Shown here piece after piece: positions 1 through 8,488 of a stretch of DNA of 64,000 nucleotides. The position numbers and the translations under genes are program-made. Source of the DNA: Pseudomonas sp. Root562 (GTDB taxonomy: Bacteria > Pseudomonadota > Gammaproteobacteria > Pseudomonadales > Pseudomonadaceae); assembly GCF_001427125.1 (NCBI RefSeq), contig NZ_LMGK01000025.1, positions 142,595 through 206,594 of the forward strand, written 5' to 3'. Numbering within the stretch: the stretch's first letter is position 1; the number at the start of each line of letters is the position of its first letter. The notes under the pieces were generated by a model, which saw only the letters and a list, made by a program, of their open reading frames with translations, searched no databases and was not told the DNA's origin.

Positions 1-758
1 AATATTCTATTATTGGTGATCTGTATATTTTTCCCACCAGCAATGATAGCGAGATAGCTATTTTTCATCAATACATTATCTGATATCAGAACTTTGTTAC
101 CGCCATTTATAAAAATGCCGCCATGAAATCCAACAAACCTATTTCGTAATATTCCCCCACGCACAAAAACATTGTCCAACTCCGAAACTCTTAACAACTC
201 ATCTTTCTTTCGAGTAGAAAGCTTTATTGCCCCTGCAGCATATAATTGACTGCTTTCGAATTCATTATCAACTATATTGAAAAGCACGGACCTTCGCTTT
301 TTCTTGGCAATATCACTTAAACCAACAAACCAAAAACGTGGGCGCTGGCCCCAAGGAATTTCAGATACTGTGAAGCTGGGATCAAAGGCAACGTCTATTT
401 TCACGCGATTGTTTTTGAGAGTCAGTGCACCTCCGTTTAGCCGAATAATATTTCCACCATCTATATCATTTTGCACTTCCAATTCAGAAACAAGAACGGA
501 AACACCACGCATATCCAAGGTCGCATTTTTTTCAACAATGAACCTACCAAAGCCTTTAATATGAAGCCGCCCTTGCCCCGTTATTTTAAGCTTTCCCGAA
601 ACACGTACCGGCGCACTAATCGTTAAACCCTCCTTTGGTATAACAATAGCATTGACTGAGGAAGTATAATTTTTCGGCGAATCTATAATTAGAGCCCCCC
701 CTGCTTGTACCACTCCTGACAATAGGAGCAAACACACAACGGATAAACAAAAACGCAT
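1..758 (-). CDS. Secreted right-handed beta-helix protein, 3' end outside the window
   Basis: An open frame runs without a stop from ATG at 758 leftward to the window edge, giving at least 252 residues. It opens with a Sec signal peptide: MRFC, a hydrophobic core, then a VQA-G cleavage site near residue 19. The rest is short alternating strands rich in Asn, Gly, Ile and Val, with recurrent turns such as NNRV, DNEF, RNRF, SDNVL and TNNRI. This is the pattern of parallel beta-helix proteins (polysaccharide lyases, epimerases, surface adhesins). No catalytic signature can be identified because the C-terminus is missing. It is fairly AT-rich, and lies beside an O-antigen locus, so a polysaccharide-linked periplasmic or surface role is plausible but inferred. 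The ribosome site before the ATG is weak. The reading frame is certain; the family is moderately supported and the function unknown. Confidence 0.62.
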   Translation of the reverse strand, partial: MRFCLSVVCLLLLSGVVQAGGALIIDSPKNYTSSVNAIVIPKEGLTISAPVRVSGKLKITGQGRLHIKGFGRFIVEKNATLDMRGVSVLVSELEVQNDIDGGNIIRLNGGALTLKNNRVKIDVAFDPSFTVSEIPWGQRPRFWFVGLSDIAKKKRRSVLFNIVDNEFESSQLYAAGAIKLSTRKKDELLRVSELDNVFVRGGILRNRFVGFHGGIFINGGNKVLISDNVLMKNSYLAIIAGGKNIQITNNRI

Positions 759-1024
759 AAATATTTAACACCACCAATTGAGACAAAATCATTCAGCAAC
801 GTTTTCGATTTTCAAATAGTCGCTTCGCCGTCGGCACAAATGCATTTCAAGCCGAACTGAGTCAATTATGCGACATTTTTGTTGCCAATTTCCATTTAGA
901 GGCACGCCGCCTTCCGGCGAAGCTATCTCTAGCGGTTTGTATTCCTCCCATCCGCAGCAAAACACTTCCACAACGCCCAACGTCATCATCGCAACGACTT
1001 TTGATAGCCCTGATAGCGATTATT

Positions 1025-1480
1025 GTACGACCTCGCGCAAATGCGCTTGGCAGGGCCACAGCGCAATCACCGCCCGGTCACCCTGATCGGGATGGTGATA
1101 ATTCGTTCGGCTCGTACGGTACCATGAACCAAGCGGCCGGCGCCGGCGGTGGCAGGCATTGAACAATCACCGGCTGAGCTCAGGTCGAGGAGGGATGACG
1201 CCGCAGATCGGAAGTGGCAAGGCGACCCCGCAGACGATCCTGGCCTTTTTTAGCATTGGTCAAAGTCTCGTGGTGATTTGGTCTCTGGCCATCAGACGCT
1301 GCTCGAGTACCAGATGCTTATCCTGCTCGGTCTTTACGCCACTGCGCCGACCATGGCCAGTTGATTGAGGGTCTCGGTGTGTAATCGCGATTGCTCGGCC
1401 AATTGAGAGCCGCGTATTACCAGTCCTGAACCTGCCAAGCACTGATTGCGCCGAGTAATACCCGTGAAAGCGCTCCGGCT
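1025..1480 (-). pseudogene. Remnant of a phage Rz/LysB-like lysis gene (spanin type)
   Basis: Pieces of one protein can be read on the minus strand only by changing frame several times. In order they are VLLGAISAWQVQDW (hydrophobic N-terminus), QLAEQSRLHTETLNQL, EQDKHLVLEQRL, TNAKKGQDRLRGRLATSDLR, TAGAGRLVHGTVRAE and DRAVIALWPCQAHLREVV. This order, with the coiled-coil centre and the C-terminal A-x-CQA-x-xRE block, matches the Rz-like lysis proteins encoded next to endolysins in Pseudomonas prophages and tailocin clusters. At least three frameshifts and in-frame stops separate the pieces, so no product is made. It lies just downstream of a broken cell wall hydrolase, completing a decayed lysis cassette. 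Identification is by recall of the family; exact limits are approximate. Confidence 0.55.
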
Positions 1481-1499
1481 CCCCTCGACATCGTCGGGC

Positions 1500-1923
1500 T
1501 CAGGACACATCCCTGAAGAAAACGTGACCGCCCAGCCTCGGCGCTTGCTCCGCCTTCGCAGCCCAGGTCGGCGGCGTGTTCCTCGTGATCGCGCAATAAT
1601 GCGTGGTGCCTCCAGTCGGATCTGGAACCTTGCCATCGGTGACTTGGTTAGCCACGACTCGACAATGTGCCAGCTCACGGAACAAGATCTGTTTCAATTC
1701 GATCAGAAACTGGTAGTTCGGGTCTTTCTTGTGCCAGCAGGTGAACTGATACGGCTTCTGACAGACTCCTGCATAGCCTTCGCCCACCATGAGTTGGATT
1801 ACCGTCATCCACGCGATTGCTGATTGTCCAGGCGACTGCAATCTGGCCAAGGAGGCCTTCGCCGCGCGCTTCTCCCCAAATGATTCTGGAAGGCACGTCG
1901 CGATCTATATCGTTAACGGACAT
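1500..1923 (-). pseudogene. Frameshifted SleB-type cell wall hydrolase (phage endolysin)
   Basis: ATG at 1923 follows a strong GGAGG ribosome site and opens MSVNDIDRDVPSRIIWGEARGEG..QIAVAWTISNRV, the N-terminus of the Hydrolase_2 (SleB) family, with the characteristic WGEARGEG and A-x-x-x-x-NRV blocks. The frame is lost near 1785-1795, where about one base is missing at the expected W-W-G-E-G-Y. The next frame carries on with VGEGYAGVCQKPYQFTCW, DPNYQFL, VPDPTGGTTHY and ends GGHVFFRDVS at 1500. Both halves together give the full length of about 140 residues, so one frameshift destroyed an otherwise complete peptidoglycan hydrolase. The function would have been host lysis. A sequencing error cannot be excluded, but the neighbouring lysis gene is also broken. 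Confidence 0.75.
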
Positions 1924-2036
1924 AAATTTCCTCCGGGCAAAAAAACTTCTACTCCATGGCGGCAAAGGTTTGTTGTGCTGGTACGATGTTCGGCGCTCAA
2001 ACATGGCGTGTTACTTAAACGGATTACTTCCCAACA

Positions 2037-4058
2037 ATGACTGTTCTATCTGATGCACCGCTGCTGGCTACTGACAAACGACTCAGCCACCCGAAGTACC
2101 GTCCCGACATTGATGGACTGCGTGCTATAGCAGTCCTGTCTGTCGTGGCGTTCCACGCATTTCCGTCACTGATACAAGGTGGTTTTGTTGGCGTCGATGT
2201 ATTTTTCGTAATCTCCGGATTCCTGATCTCAAGCATAATTTTCGGAAGCCTCGAAAGAAACAGCTTCAGCTTTTATGAGTTCTACAGTCGACGAGTCAGC
2301 CGGATCTTCCCTGCGCTACTGTTAGTGCTTGCCGGAACTTGGGCACTCGGATGGTTCATTCTCCTTGCTGACGAATACATGCAACTAGGGAAACACATAG
2401 CCGGCGGCTCTGCGTTCATATCAAATTACGTTCTACGCGCCGAGGCTGGTTACTTTGATAATAGCGCCGACACGAAACCGCTACTGCATTTGTGGTCACT
2501 CGGCATTGAAGAGCAATTTTATCTACTGTGGCCACTGATGCTTTGGGCTGCCTATAAATTAAGAATTAACGCCCTAGCATTAATAATCACTGTTGGTGGC
2601 GCGTCATTTGCTTTGAATGTGATGGGCGTCGTGACAGATCCGGTTGCGACATTCTATTCACCGCAAACAAGATTTTGGGAGCTTCTTATAGGATCACTTT
2701 TGGCATATGTGTCAATGTATAAGAACCAAATATTCTACAGATGGCGGAGCATCGACGGGCCGGTCATTCGGAATACTCAATCTGCATCCGGCCTCGTATG
2801 CCTCGTCATCGCGTTTTCCCTCACCACGAAAAGCAACCAGTTTCCAGGGTGGTGGGCGCTTCTGCCTTCCATCGGTGCAGCTCTTATCATAGCTGCTGGG
2901 CCTTATGCCTGGTTCAACAAAGCGGTGTTATCCAGTCGGTTACTAGTTTGGATCGGGCTTATTAGCTTTCCCCTGTATCTGTGGCACTGGCCGCTCCTAT
3001 CGTTCATCCATATTATGGAAGGCGGCGAAGCCTCAACCATCACATTAGTTGTTACAGTATTCATCGCAATAGCCTTGGCGTGGTTAACCTACGTATTTAT
3101 AGAAAGGCCACTGCGTCAATTTCAACACAACAATGTTAAGGTCTTCACACTTACCGCATTGATGCTTATTTGCTGTATAGCAGGGTACGTGACCTATAAA
3201 ACCGAGGGCTTGGAGTTTCGTTTAAAAGACCGAGTGGAGTTCGCTGAGTATTTTGAAAATTCTCCTCCGGCTCGAAAATACTTCGAAAAACTAGAGTTAA
3301 CCAAAAATTTTCGCGGCGAGTGCAACTTTTATAACGTATCCGAGTACCTGAATGGTAGATCGACGAATGTGCCTGTTCCCGAAATTGACAGTAATTGTTA
3401 TACAAAAAATCTACCGAAAAGCAAAACCCTGTTTATTTGGGGCGACTCGCATGCTCAGCAATTATATTCAGGACTGCGAAAAGAATTACCAAAAACATGG
3501 GAGATCCTACAAGTGGCAACCTCAGGCTGCCCAGCTTCTCCAGACGCTACGCAGCCTTCTACTACAGATTATTGCGCCCAATCAAATTGGTTCGCTTTAA
3601 AGCAGATAAAAAATCTCCGACCTGATGTTGTCATCATTGGCCAGAACGAGAAACACGACGAAATCAAGCTGCGCCGTATATTCATGATCTTGAAAGACGC
3701 AGGGGTTGAACGAGTTATATTTACTGGCCCAACACCACACTGGACCGTGGATTTACCTAAAACCATAATGAAAACACTTTGGGTTAGCACACCGAGATTT
3801 ACGCGCCAAGGTCTAGACATGGCTGTCATTGAGCGCAATGCCGAACTTAGGAAAAACCTAGCCAACTCAGGCGCGATATACGCGGACATCATTAACGTAT
3901 TTTGCAATAGCGAAGGCTGTATGACGTATCTCGGAGACGATATTAAAACGGGTATTACCAGTTGGGATTATGGTCATCTAACTCCAATTGCATCTGAGTA
4001 TTTAGCCAAAAAATTTCTTGTAGGACTTGTTACGGGAGAGCCTGCGGCTATAGATTAA
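2037..4058 (+). CDS. O-antigen acetylase, OafA/YrhL family with C-terminal SGNH domain
   Basis: This 673-residue inner-membrane enzyme belongs to the acyltransferase-3/SGNH class that O-acetylates LPS O-antigen sugars. Residues 20-360 are the ten-helix acyltransferase-3 domain, opening YRPDIDGLRAIAV with the catalytic-type His40 (VAFH) and the FFVISGFLI block at 56-64. An extra helix lies near 370-388. Residues about 460-665 are the SGNH domain, with GDSH at 469-472 and a WDYGH block carrying Asp644 and His647. Domain order and length are normal for the class. It stands alone between a decayed phage lysis cassette and a terminator, converging on wecE. O-antigen acetylases are often carried by serotype-converting phages, so phage acquisition is possible but not shown. 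The ribosome site is poor. Confidence 0.88.
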   Translation: MTVLSDAPLLATDKRLSHPKYRPDIDGLRAIAVLSVVAFHAFPSLIQGGFVGVDVFFVISGFLISSIIFGSLERNSFSFYEFYSRRVSRIFPALLLVLAGTWALGWFILLADEYMQLGKHIAGGSAFISNYVLRAEAGYFDNSADTKPLLHLWSLGIEEQFYLLWPLMLWAAYKLRINALALIITVGGASFALNVMGVVTDPVATFYSPQTRFWELLIGSLLAYVSMYKNQIFYRWRSIDGPVIRNTQSASGLVCLVIAFSLTTKSNQFPGWWALLPSIGAALIIAAGPYAWFNKAVLSSRLLVWIGLISFPLYLWHWPLLSFIHIMEGGEASTITLVVTVFIAIALAWLTYVFIERPLRQFQHNNVKVFTLTALMLICCIAGYVTYKTEGLEFRLKDRVEFAEYFENSPPARKYFEKLELTKNFRGECNFYNVSEYLNGRSTNVPVPEIDSNCYTKNLPKSKTLFIWGDSHAQQLYSGLRKELPKTWEILQVATSGCPASPDATQPSTTDYCAQSNWFALKQIKNLRPDVVIIGQNEKHDEIKLRRIFMILKDAGVERVIFTGPTPHWTVDLPKTIMKTLWVSTPRFTRQGLDMAVIERNAELRKNLANSGAIYADIINVFCNSEGCMTYLGDDIKTGITSWDYGHLTPIASEYLAKKFLVGLVTGEPAAID

Positions 4059-4121
4059 ACCAAAGGGTCACCAGCGCATCACAGCGAGCAGACTACCTAT
4101 GTTTTTTTGGCCTAACTATAA

Positions 4122-4147
4122 AGCCCGGATAACCGGGCTACTCTTTT
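4122..4147 (+). terminator. Rho-independent terminator after the O-antigen acetylase
   Basis: A perfect 7-bp stem AGCCCGG / CCGGGCT with an ATAA loop is followed by ACTCTTTT. It lies 63 bases past the acetylase stop codon. The stem reads equally well from the other strand, where it is followed by TTAT, so weak bidirectional use is possible. Confidence 0.7.
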
Positions 4148-5039
4148 GCTGATAGGGTCATATCCGTTCTCCAGAGCGCAAAAACGTTGAATTGTTTGCC
4201 GGCGTTCGGAAACTAATGAGTTGCTGCTCGGGTATTTGCATGTCTGCCGACAGTTATTCAGAATTGCAGCAAGATCGGGATTTTCCAAGAGGAAATTTTC
4301 AGCTTTTCCAGCGGGTCTCTGCCTCTTGCGGCGCCATAAAGGTGATACAACGAAAGTCGTCTTCAGCGACCTTTCATTGATTTGGATATTCATCCGGATC
4401 TTATGGGCTACCGAACACCGAATCGACATATAATTGTGTGGCATCGGAGAACGGTATAAATGGCATTTGACCACACTAAAAAGTGTGTGATGTCAGAACA
4501 ATGCTAGTGGTAATCGTCTCGGCGCTTACCGTTGCGGCGCACCAGATAGTCTGTACAGTTGCGATAAAAAACCTAAAATTTTCCGGATATGACTGAAGAT
4601 TCGCCTTCGTTCCGCGACTACCCACACTACCCGGCGAGACTCTCACATAGCCGTTAACACTTCTAGCATTAGGCGGCACTGCTGTAGCGATTGATACGAT
4701 ATAAAGCTCGCCTGGGGCGCACACGCTGACCAGTGTCGATGCGGTACACCCTGCCGGCATGGTTGCACCGCTATAGACATTACCTACTGCCACCGCTGTG
4801 CCATTGGTAGCCAACAGCTGCCTGGTCGAAACCGCGAGGGTCAACTGTCGCGGAGCGACGTAAAATGCCATTTTGGAATGATGCACCAACATGCGTGAGG
4901 CGGGTTTCCCACGCGACGAGCACGCACACTGGCGGAGTGCTTGCCTTCTTGAGCTACAAAGAACGCTCCGACTCTAAAGCTGTAGCGATAAAACTTGGAC
5001 TCGGGATCGCGTTGAACTCTGGCAAGCGTGCTTGTCGAG
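4148..5039. other. Stretch without a recognisable gene (possible gene remnants)
   Basis: Nearly 900 bases between the acetylase terminator and wecE hold no gene that can be named. Two minus-strand open frames exist. The one at 4112-4474 (120 codons) overlaps the terminator and has low-complexity Arg/Lys-rich content. The one at 4476-4892 (138 codons) is rich in Ala, Val, Ser and Thr, with pieces such as GNVYSGATMPAGC and VCAPGELYIVS that look like part of an exported or pilin-like protein. It has no signal peptide and no ribosome site. The second could be the tail of a broken secreted protein. Neither is annotated as a functional gene. Confidence 0.3.
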
Positions 5040-6182
5040 TCAGCGACAAAGTATGTCCCGCAAGACTTGCACTACACGTTCTTGCTGCTGGACCGATAAA
5101 CCTACCCACAGCGGCAGTCGCAGCAAGCGCTCCGATAGGCCCACCGTGATATCCATGGAGCCATGGACACGGCCGTAGCGCCGCCCGGCCGGCGAGGAGT
5201 GCAGGGGCACGTAATGGAAGACCGAATTGATTCCCTCTCGCTTAAGGCCATCGAGCACCGGTTGTCGAGGCACGTCTGCGGGCAGCAGCACGTAGTACAT
5301 GTGTGCGTTGTGCTGACAGTCGGCGGGTACGATAGGGCGGCGTAGCACCCCGCTGGTTTCCAACGGCGCGAGCAATTCGTGATACCGCTGCCAGATGGCA
5401 AGCCGCAACTGCGTGATGTGTTCGGCCTCTTCCAACTGCGCCCAGAGAAACGCGGCAGTCAGGTCTCCTGGAAGGAATGACGACCCGACTTCCTGCCAAG
5501 TGTATTTGTCGACCTCGCCGCGGAAAAAACGACTACGGTCGGTGCCTTTTTCGCGGATGATTTCTGCGCGCAACACATACGAAGGATCATTGACGAGCAA
5601 TGCGCCGCCCTCGCCCGAAATGACGTTCTTGGTCTCATGGAAGCTGAAGGCGCCAAAGTCCCCGATACTGCCCAGAGCCCGGCCCTTGTAAGCGGCCATG
5701 ACACCCTGTGCTGCATCCTCGACCACCTTCAGGTTGTGATGCTTGGCAATCTCCATGATCGTATCCATCTCGCAACTCACACCCGCATAATGAACCGGCA
5801 CGATTGCCTTGGTGCGTGGCGTGATGGCGGCCTCGATCAGCGTCTCATCCAGGTTCAGGGTATCCGGACGGATATCGACGAACACGGGAACGCCGCCGCG
5901 CAAAACAAAGGCATTGGCTGTAGAAACGAATGTGAACGAGGGCATGATGACCTCATCGCCCGGCTGGATGTCCAACAACAATGCAGACATTTCCAGCGCT
6001 GCCGTACACGAGTGCGTCAGCAAGGCTTTGCTCGCACCGGTATGTTCGGTCAACCACTCATGGCACCGCTTGGTGAACGGGCCATCGCCGGCGAGAACAT
6101 TGCCGAACTTGGCTTCAGCGATGTAATAAAGTTCTTTCCCCGTCATGTAGGGGCGATTGAACTGGATCTTTTTGTCTTCCAC
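5040..6182 (-). CDS. wecE: WecE/RffA-type dTDP-4-keto-6-deoxyhexose aminotransferase
   Basis: The protein resembles E. coli WecE along its whole length. WecE is a PLP enzyme that transfers an amino group from glutamate to dTDP-4-keto-6-deoxyglucose, giving dTDP-4-amino-4,6-dideoxygalactose. The shared core DIQPGDEVIMPSFTFVSTAN is followed by the cofactor Asp156 (EDAAQG) and the Schiff-base Lys185 (HETKN). The GTG at 6182 is chosen because it places the start five residues before the family N-terminus, with GAAGG upstream. ATG at 6227 is an alternative. The length of 380 residues is normal. It ends a leftward operon after the methyltransferase. No rmlA or rmlB is in the window, so the dTDP-keto sugar must be made elsewhere. 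Product stereochemistry (Fuc4N or Qui4N) cannot be read from sequence. Confidence 0.85.
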   Translation of the reverse strand: MEDKKIQFNRPYMTGKELYYIAEAKFGNVLAGDGPFTKRCHEWLTEHTGASKALLTHSCTAALEMSALLLDIQPGDEVIMPSFTFVSTANAFVLRGGVPVFVDIRPDTLNLDETLIEAAITPRTKAIVPVHYAGVSCEMDTIMEIAKHHNLKVVEDAAQGVMAAYKGRALGSIGDFGAFSFHETKNVISGEGGALLVNDPSYVLRAEIIREKGTDRSRFFRGEVDKYTWQEVGSSFLPGDLTAAFLWAQLEEAEHITQLRLAIWQRYHELLAPLETSGVLRRPIVPADCQHNAHMYYVLLPADVPRQPVLDGLKREGINSVFHYVPLHSSPAGRRYGRVHGSMDITVGLSERLLRLPLWVGLSVQQQERVVQVLRDILCR

Positions 6183-6258
6183 CGTTTGAGCCTTCGCACG
6201 CAAAATTAGTCGGGTCGAACTAAACATCACTTCGTTATGGAAAGTGGGGGCATCCACT

Positions 6259-7125
6259 CTATTTCCGGGCGACAAGCAGCCTGGAAGCACCGACCGGAAA
6301 ACTCACTCCGACCTTGATGAGTAAACACTCCAGCCACATCACGAAACCAAACAGCACATTGAGCGCCTTGGGTACCGCTAATTCGGCGGTCTCGCTCGTA
6401 TCGCCCCGCTGTTGCTTCTTGGCGCCGCGTGAAATCATCATCGCTGGCAGCAGTAACGAGACGAACGATGTGCTGCGCACGACGGAAAACCCCGCCTCTT
6501 CCACCTTGCGATGCAGATCGGCGGCTTCGTAGCGCCGCACGTGGCAGGAATATTCATCCACCTGGCTCCATAGCCACTGATGCTGGGGTACGGTCAACAG
6601 CATGATTCCCCCGGGCTTCAGGGCACGGTGCATCTGCTGGAGCACCACAGCATCCGCCTCGATGTGCTCGATGACATCGAACGCGCCAATCGCTTCGAAC
6701 TCGTCGACGTAAGGGATATCGCGCGCATCCATTTGCACGAACTCCGCACCAGGCAAACGCGAGGAGGCAAACTTCAGCCCGGTCGAGAACATCTCGCTGC
6801 CAAGCAACCTGGCCTTCGGAAACGCCACGGAAACCCGACTCAGAACGAAGCCAGTACCGCATCCGATTTCCAGAAATGAACGCATGCGCGGCGCATATTT
6901 CGTCAGCGCCCATGTAATCAACCTGGCACGCGCCCGAAACCAGAAATGGCCGCTTTCAAGATGCGCGTAGGTCTCGTAGAAGTCGGCCTTGAAGCCCTCC
7001 TGCTTGTCCTCGAGTTCTGGCGCAAACGCGGCAAAACCGTTCTTTCGAGCCACCTGATGTCCACACCGGACGCATATCCATTGCTCCGAGACGTACTGCG
7101 TCTCGCATTCAGAACAGATCTTCAC
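6259..7125 (-). CDS. Class I SAM methyltransferase with N-terminal zinc ribbon
   Basis: This 288-residue protein starts with a four-cysteine ribbon (Cys4, Cys7, Cys18, Cys21). A Rossmann methyltransferase domain follows, with motif I FLEIGCGTGF at 84-93, and further on FDVIEHIEAD and LKPGGIMLLTVPQH. The C-terminus carries hydrophobic stretches that could lie on the membrane, as in methyltransferases acting on lipid-linked glycans. The GTG start overlaps the gtrA stop by four bases, so the two are translationally coupled. In this operon it probably O- or N-methylates the amino-deoxy sugar made by WecE or a lipid-linked intermediate. The substrate is inferred from context only. A ribbon at the N-terminus is uncommon in sugar methyltransferases. 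Confidence 0.75.
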   Translation of the reverse strand: MKICSECETQYVSEQWICVRCGHQVARKNGFAAFAPELEDKQEGFKADFYETYAHLESGHFWFRARARLITWALTKYAPRMRSFLEIGCGTGFVLSRVSVAFPKARLLGSEMFSTGLKFASSRLPGAEFVQMDARDIPYVDEFEAIGAFDVIEHIEADAVVLQQMHRALKPGGIMLLTVPQHQWLWSQVDEYSCHVRRYEAADLHRKVEEAGFSVVRSTSFVSLLLPAMMISRGAKKQQRGDTSETAELAVPKALNVLFGFVMWLECLLIKVGVSFPVGASRLLVARK

Positions 7126-7541
7126 ACCTGATTCCCATCCGGTTGGTCATGACGAAAGACGAATAGCTTGAAAACAACGAACAAGAAACCTCCTACAACG
7201 AAAATGGCGGCGGCCTGGACCCACTGATGAGGATATCCCAGCTTGTCGACGAACACCGTCAGCAAGGCCAGGTTGAGCAAATAGCCGGCTGCGTGCGCCA
7301 GGCCGAAACGCCATGCCGTCCCCACGACGTTGCCGCGATGCTCGAACGCCCAGTTACGGTTGCCCAGGAAGCTGATGCAGATGCCAAGTACGTACAGGAA
7401 GCTCATGGCCAGCTTGAATGGGATGCCCACCCACGTCAATGCCAGGTAGGTCGCATAACCGATGGCATTGCAGGCGACGCCGACGACTGCGTAGCGGAGA
7501 ATTGGCCTGATCACGGGCCGCCAGCGCTGCATTGGAATCAC
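7122..7541 (-). CDS. GtrA-family membrane protein
   Basis: The product is 139 residues with four predicted membrane helices and the GtrA signatures FLRYAVVG-like start (ILRYAVVGVACN), SFLGNRNWAFEH and a terminal FKLFVFR. GtrA-family proteins are thought to flip undecaprenyl-phosphate-linked sugars to the periplasm during O-antigen glucosylation and similar modifications. The GTG start overlaps the stop of the upstream gene by four bases; an in-frame ATG three codons later is possible. The pairing with a GtrB-like GT2 encoded in the same operon supports a lipid-linked monosaccharide pathway. The transported sugar is not known; the WecE product is the best guess. Confidence 0.85.
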   Translation of the reverse strand: MIPMQRWRPVIRPILRYAVVGVACNAIGYATYLALTWVGIPFKLAMSFLYVLGICISFLGNRNWAFEHRGNVVGTAWRFGLAHAAGYLLNLALLTVFVDKLGYPHQWVQAAAIFVVGGFLFVVFKLFVFRHDQPDGNQV

Positions 7542-8458
7542 TCATCTCCCCAGACGGCAATTCCGAAACCCGTCTTGCCATAGCCGTTGCCGTTATAAAG
7601 CATGTAGCGTCGACCAGCATGATCGAAGACGTACGGGTAACAGATCATCTCCGAATCCCAACCCGATTCCGATACGTCGATTCCCACCTGCTCATCGTGT
7701 CGCGTCCATTTCACGCCATCGGACGAGGTCGCGTAGCGGATCCGGTAGGTGGGGCAGTCCTTCGTGGCCCGGGAGCAGAACCACATCCGGTACATGTCCG
7801 CATCCTTGAGCACGCGCGGCACACCCAGGGCGTACTCGTGTTCGTCGCGGAACTCGATGGCAACCTTGCCGTCACGCTCCCACTCGATCCCGTCGGAAGA
7901 CTCGGCATACTCGAGATGATAGAAGTGCTTCGCTTCCGAAGGGCCTTGCTCCCATCGCACACAGGAGGTGAACCAGGCCCTGAATCGTCCGGCCTCGAAC
8001 TGCACCTCGGGGGTGGCGACGAAGTGAGGAAGATCGCGGGTGCGGTCGATGACGGGGCCGCGGAACAACCTCTCGAAGCGGTGGGTGGCCTCGTTCCATT
8101 CGGCCAGGCCAATGGAATTGCGGATCTTCACCGTTACGCCCAGGTTGATCCCGGTGTAGTACAGCAGCTTGCGGCCGCCGACGTTGACGATCGAATTGGG
8201 CAAGGCGCCACTGTCGTCGAAACATCCGAGGTCGCCTGGCTCGAGGACCGGATCCGGATGGACGCGCAAGACCTTGGTCGGGTCCCGCATGTCGATCTCG
8301 AGGAAGCCGCCGTGTCCGCGATTATTCTTGTCGCGCGATGAAAAATAGATGCGATACAGGTCGCCGTTCACCTGCTCCGCAATGGGAATCATCGCGTGAG
8401 AATACAACCAATCGCTCTGCCCTTCTGCGCAGAATATCTTTCCTAGTTTTTTCCACAT
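7538..8458 (-). CDS. Five-bladed beta-propeller glycosidase-like protein (GH43/GH130-type)
   Basis: This protein of 306 residues has no signal peptide, so it is cytoplasmic. It shows repeated propeller-blade features: YRIYFSSRD, LLYYTGINL, FRAWFTSCVRW, the twin SSDGIEWERDG and SSDGVKWTRHD, YRMWFCSRA and a closing RYMLYNGNGYG. Such repeats are typical of the GH32/43/62/68/130 propeller superfamily. The catalytic acids cannot be assigned by eye. Location inside a polysaccharide operon, with four-base overlaps to its neighbours, suggests a biosynthetic or editing role (glycoside phosphorylase, hydrolase or transferase) rather than catabolism. That is an inference, and the exact reaction is unknown. 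Confidence 0.62.
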   Translation of the reverse strand: MWKKLGKIFCAEGQSDWLYSHAMIPIAEQVNGDLYRIYFSSRDKNNRGHGGFLEIDMRDPTKVLRVHPDPVLEPGDLGCFDDSGALPNSIVNVGGRKLLYYTGINLGVTVKIRNSIGLAEWNEATHRFERLFRGPVIDRTRDLPHFVATPEVQFEAGRFRAWFTSCVRWEQGPSEAKHFYHLEYAESSDGIEWERDGKVAIEFRDEHEYALGVPRVLKDADMYRMWFCSRATKDCPTYRIRYATSSDGVKWTRHDEQVGIDVSESGWDSEMICYPYVFDHAGRRYMLYNGNGYGKTGFGIAVWGDE

Positions 8459-8488
8459 GGGATTTTTTCACGCCAATTATGAGGTTCT

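Noticed and set aside
862..1059. Short open frame at the end of the lysis-cassette scar
   Set aside because: It is an out-of-frame reading of the decayed Rz-like gene and adjoining sequence.
4112..4474. 120-codon minus-strand frame
   Set aside because: It overlaps the acetylase terminator, lacks a ribosome site and resembles nothing known.
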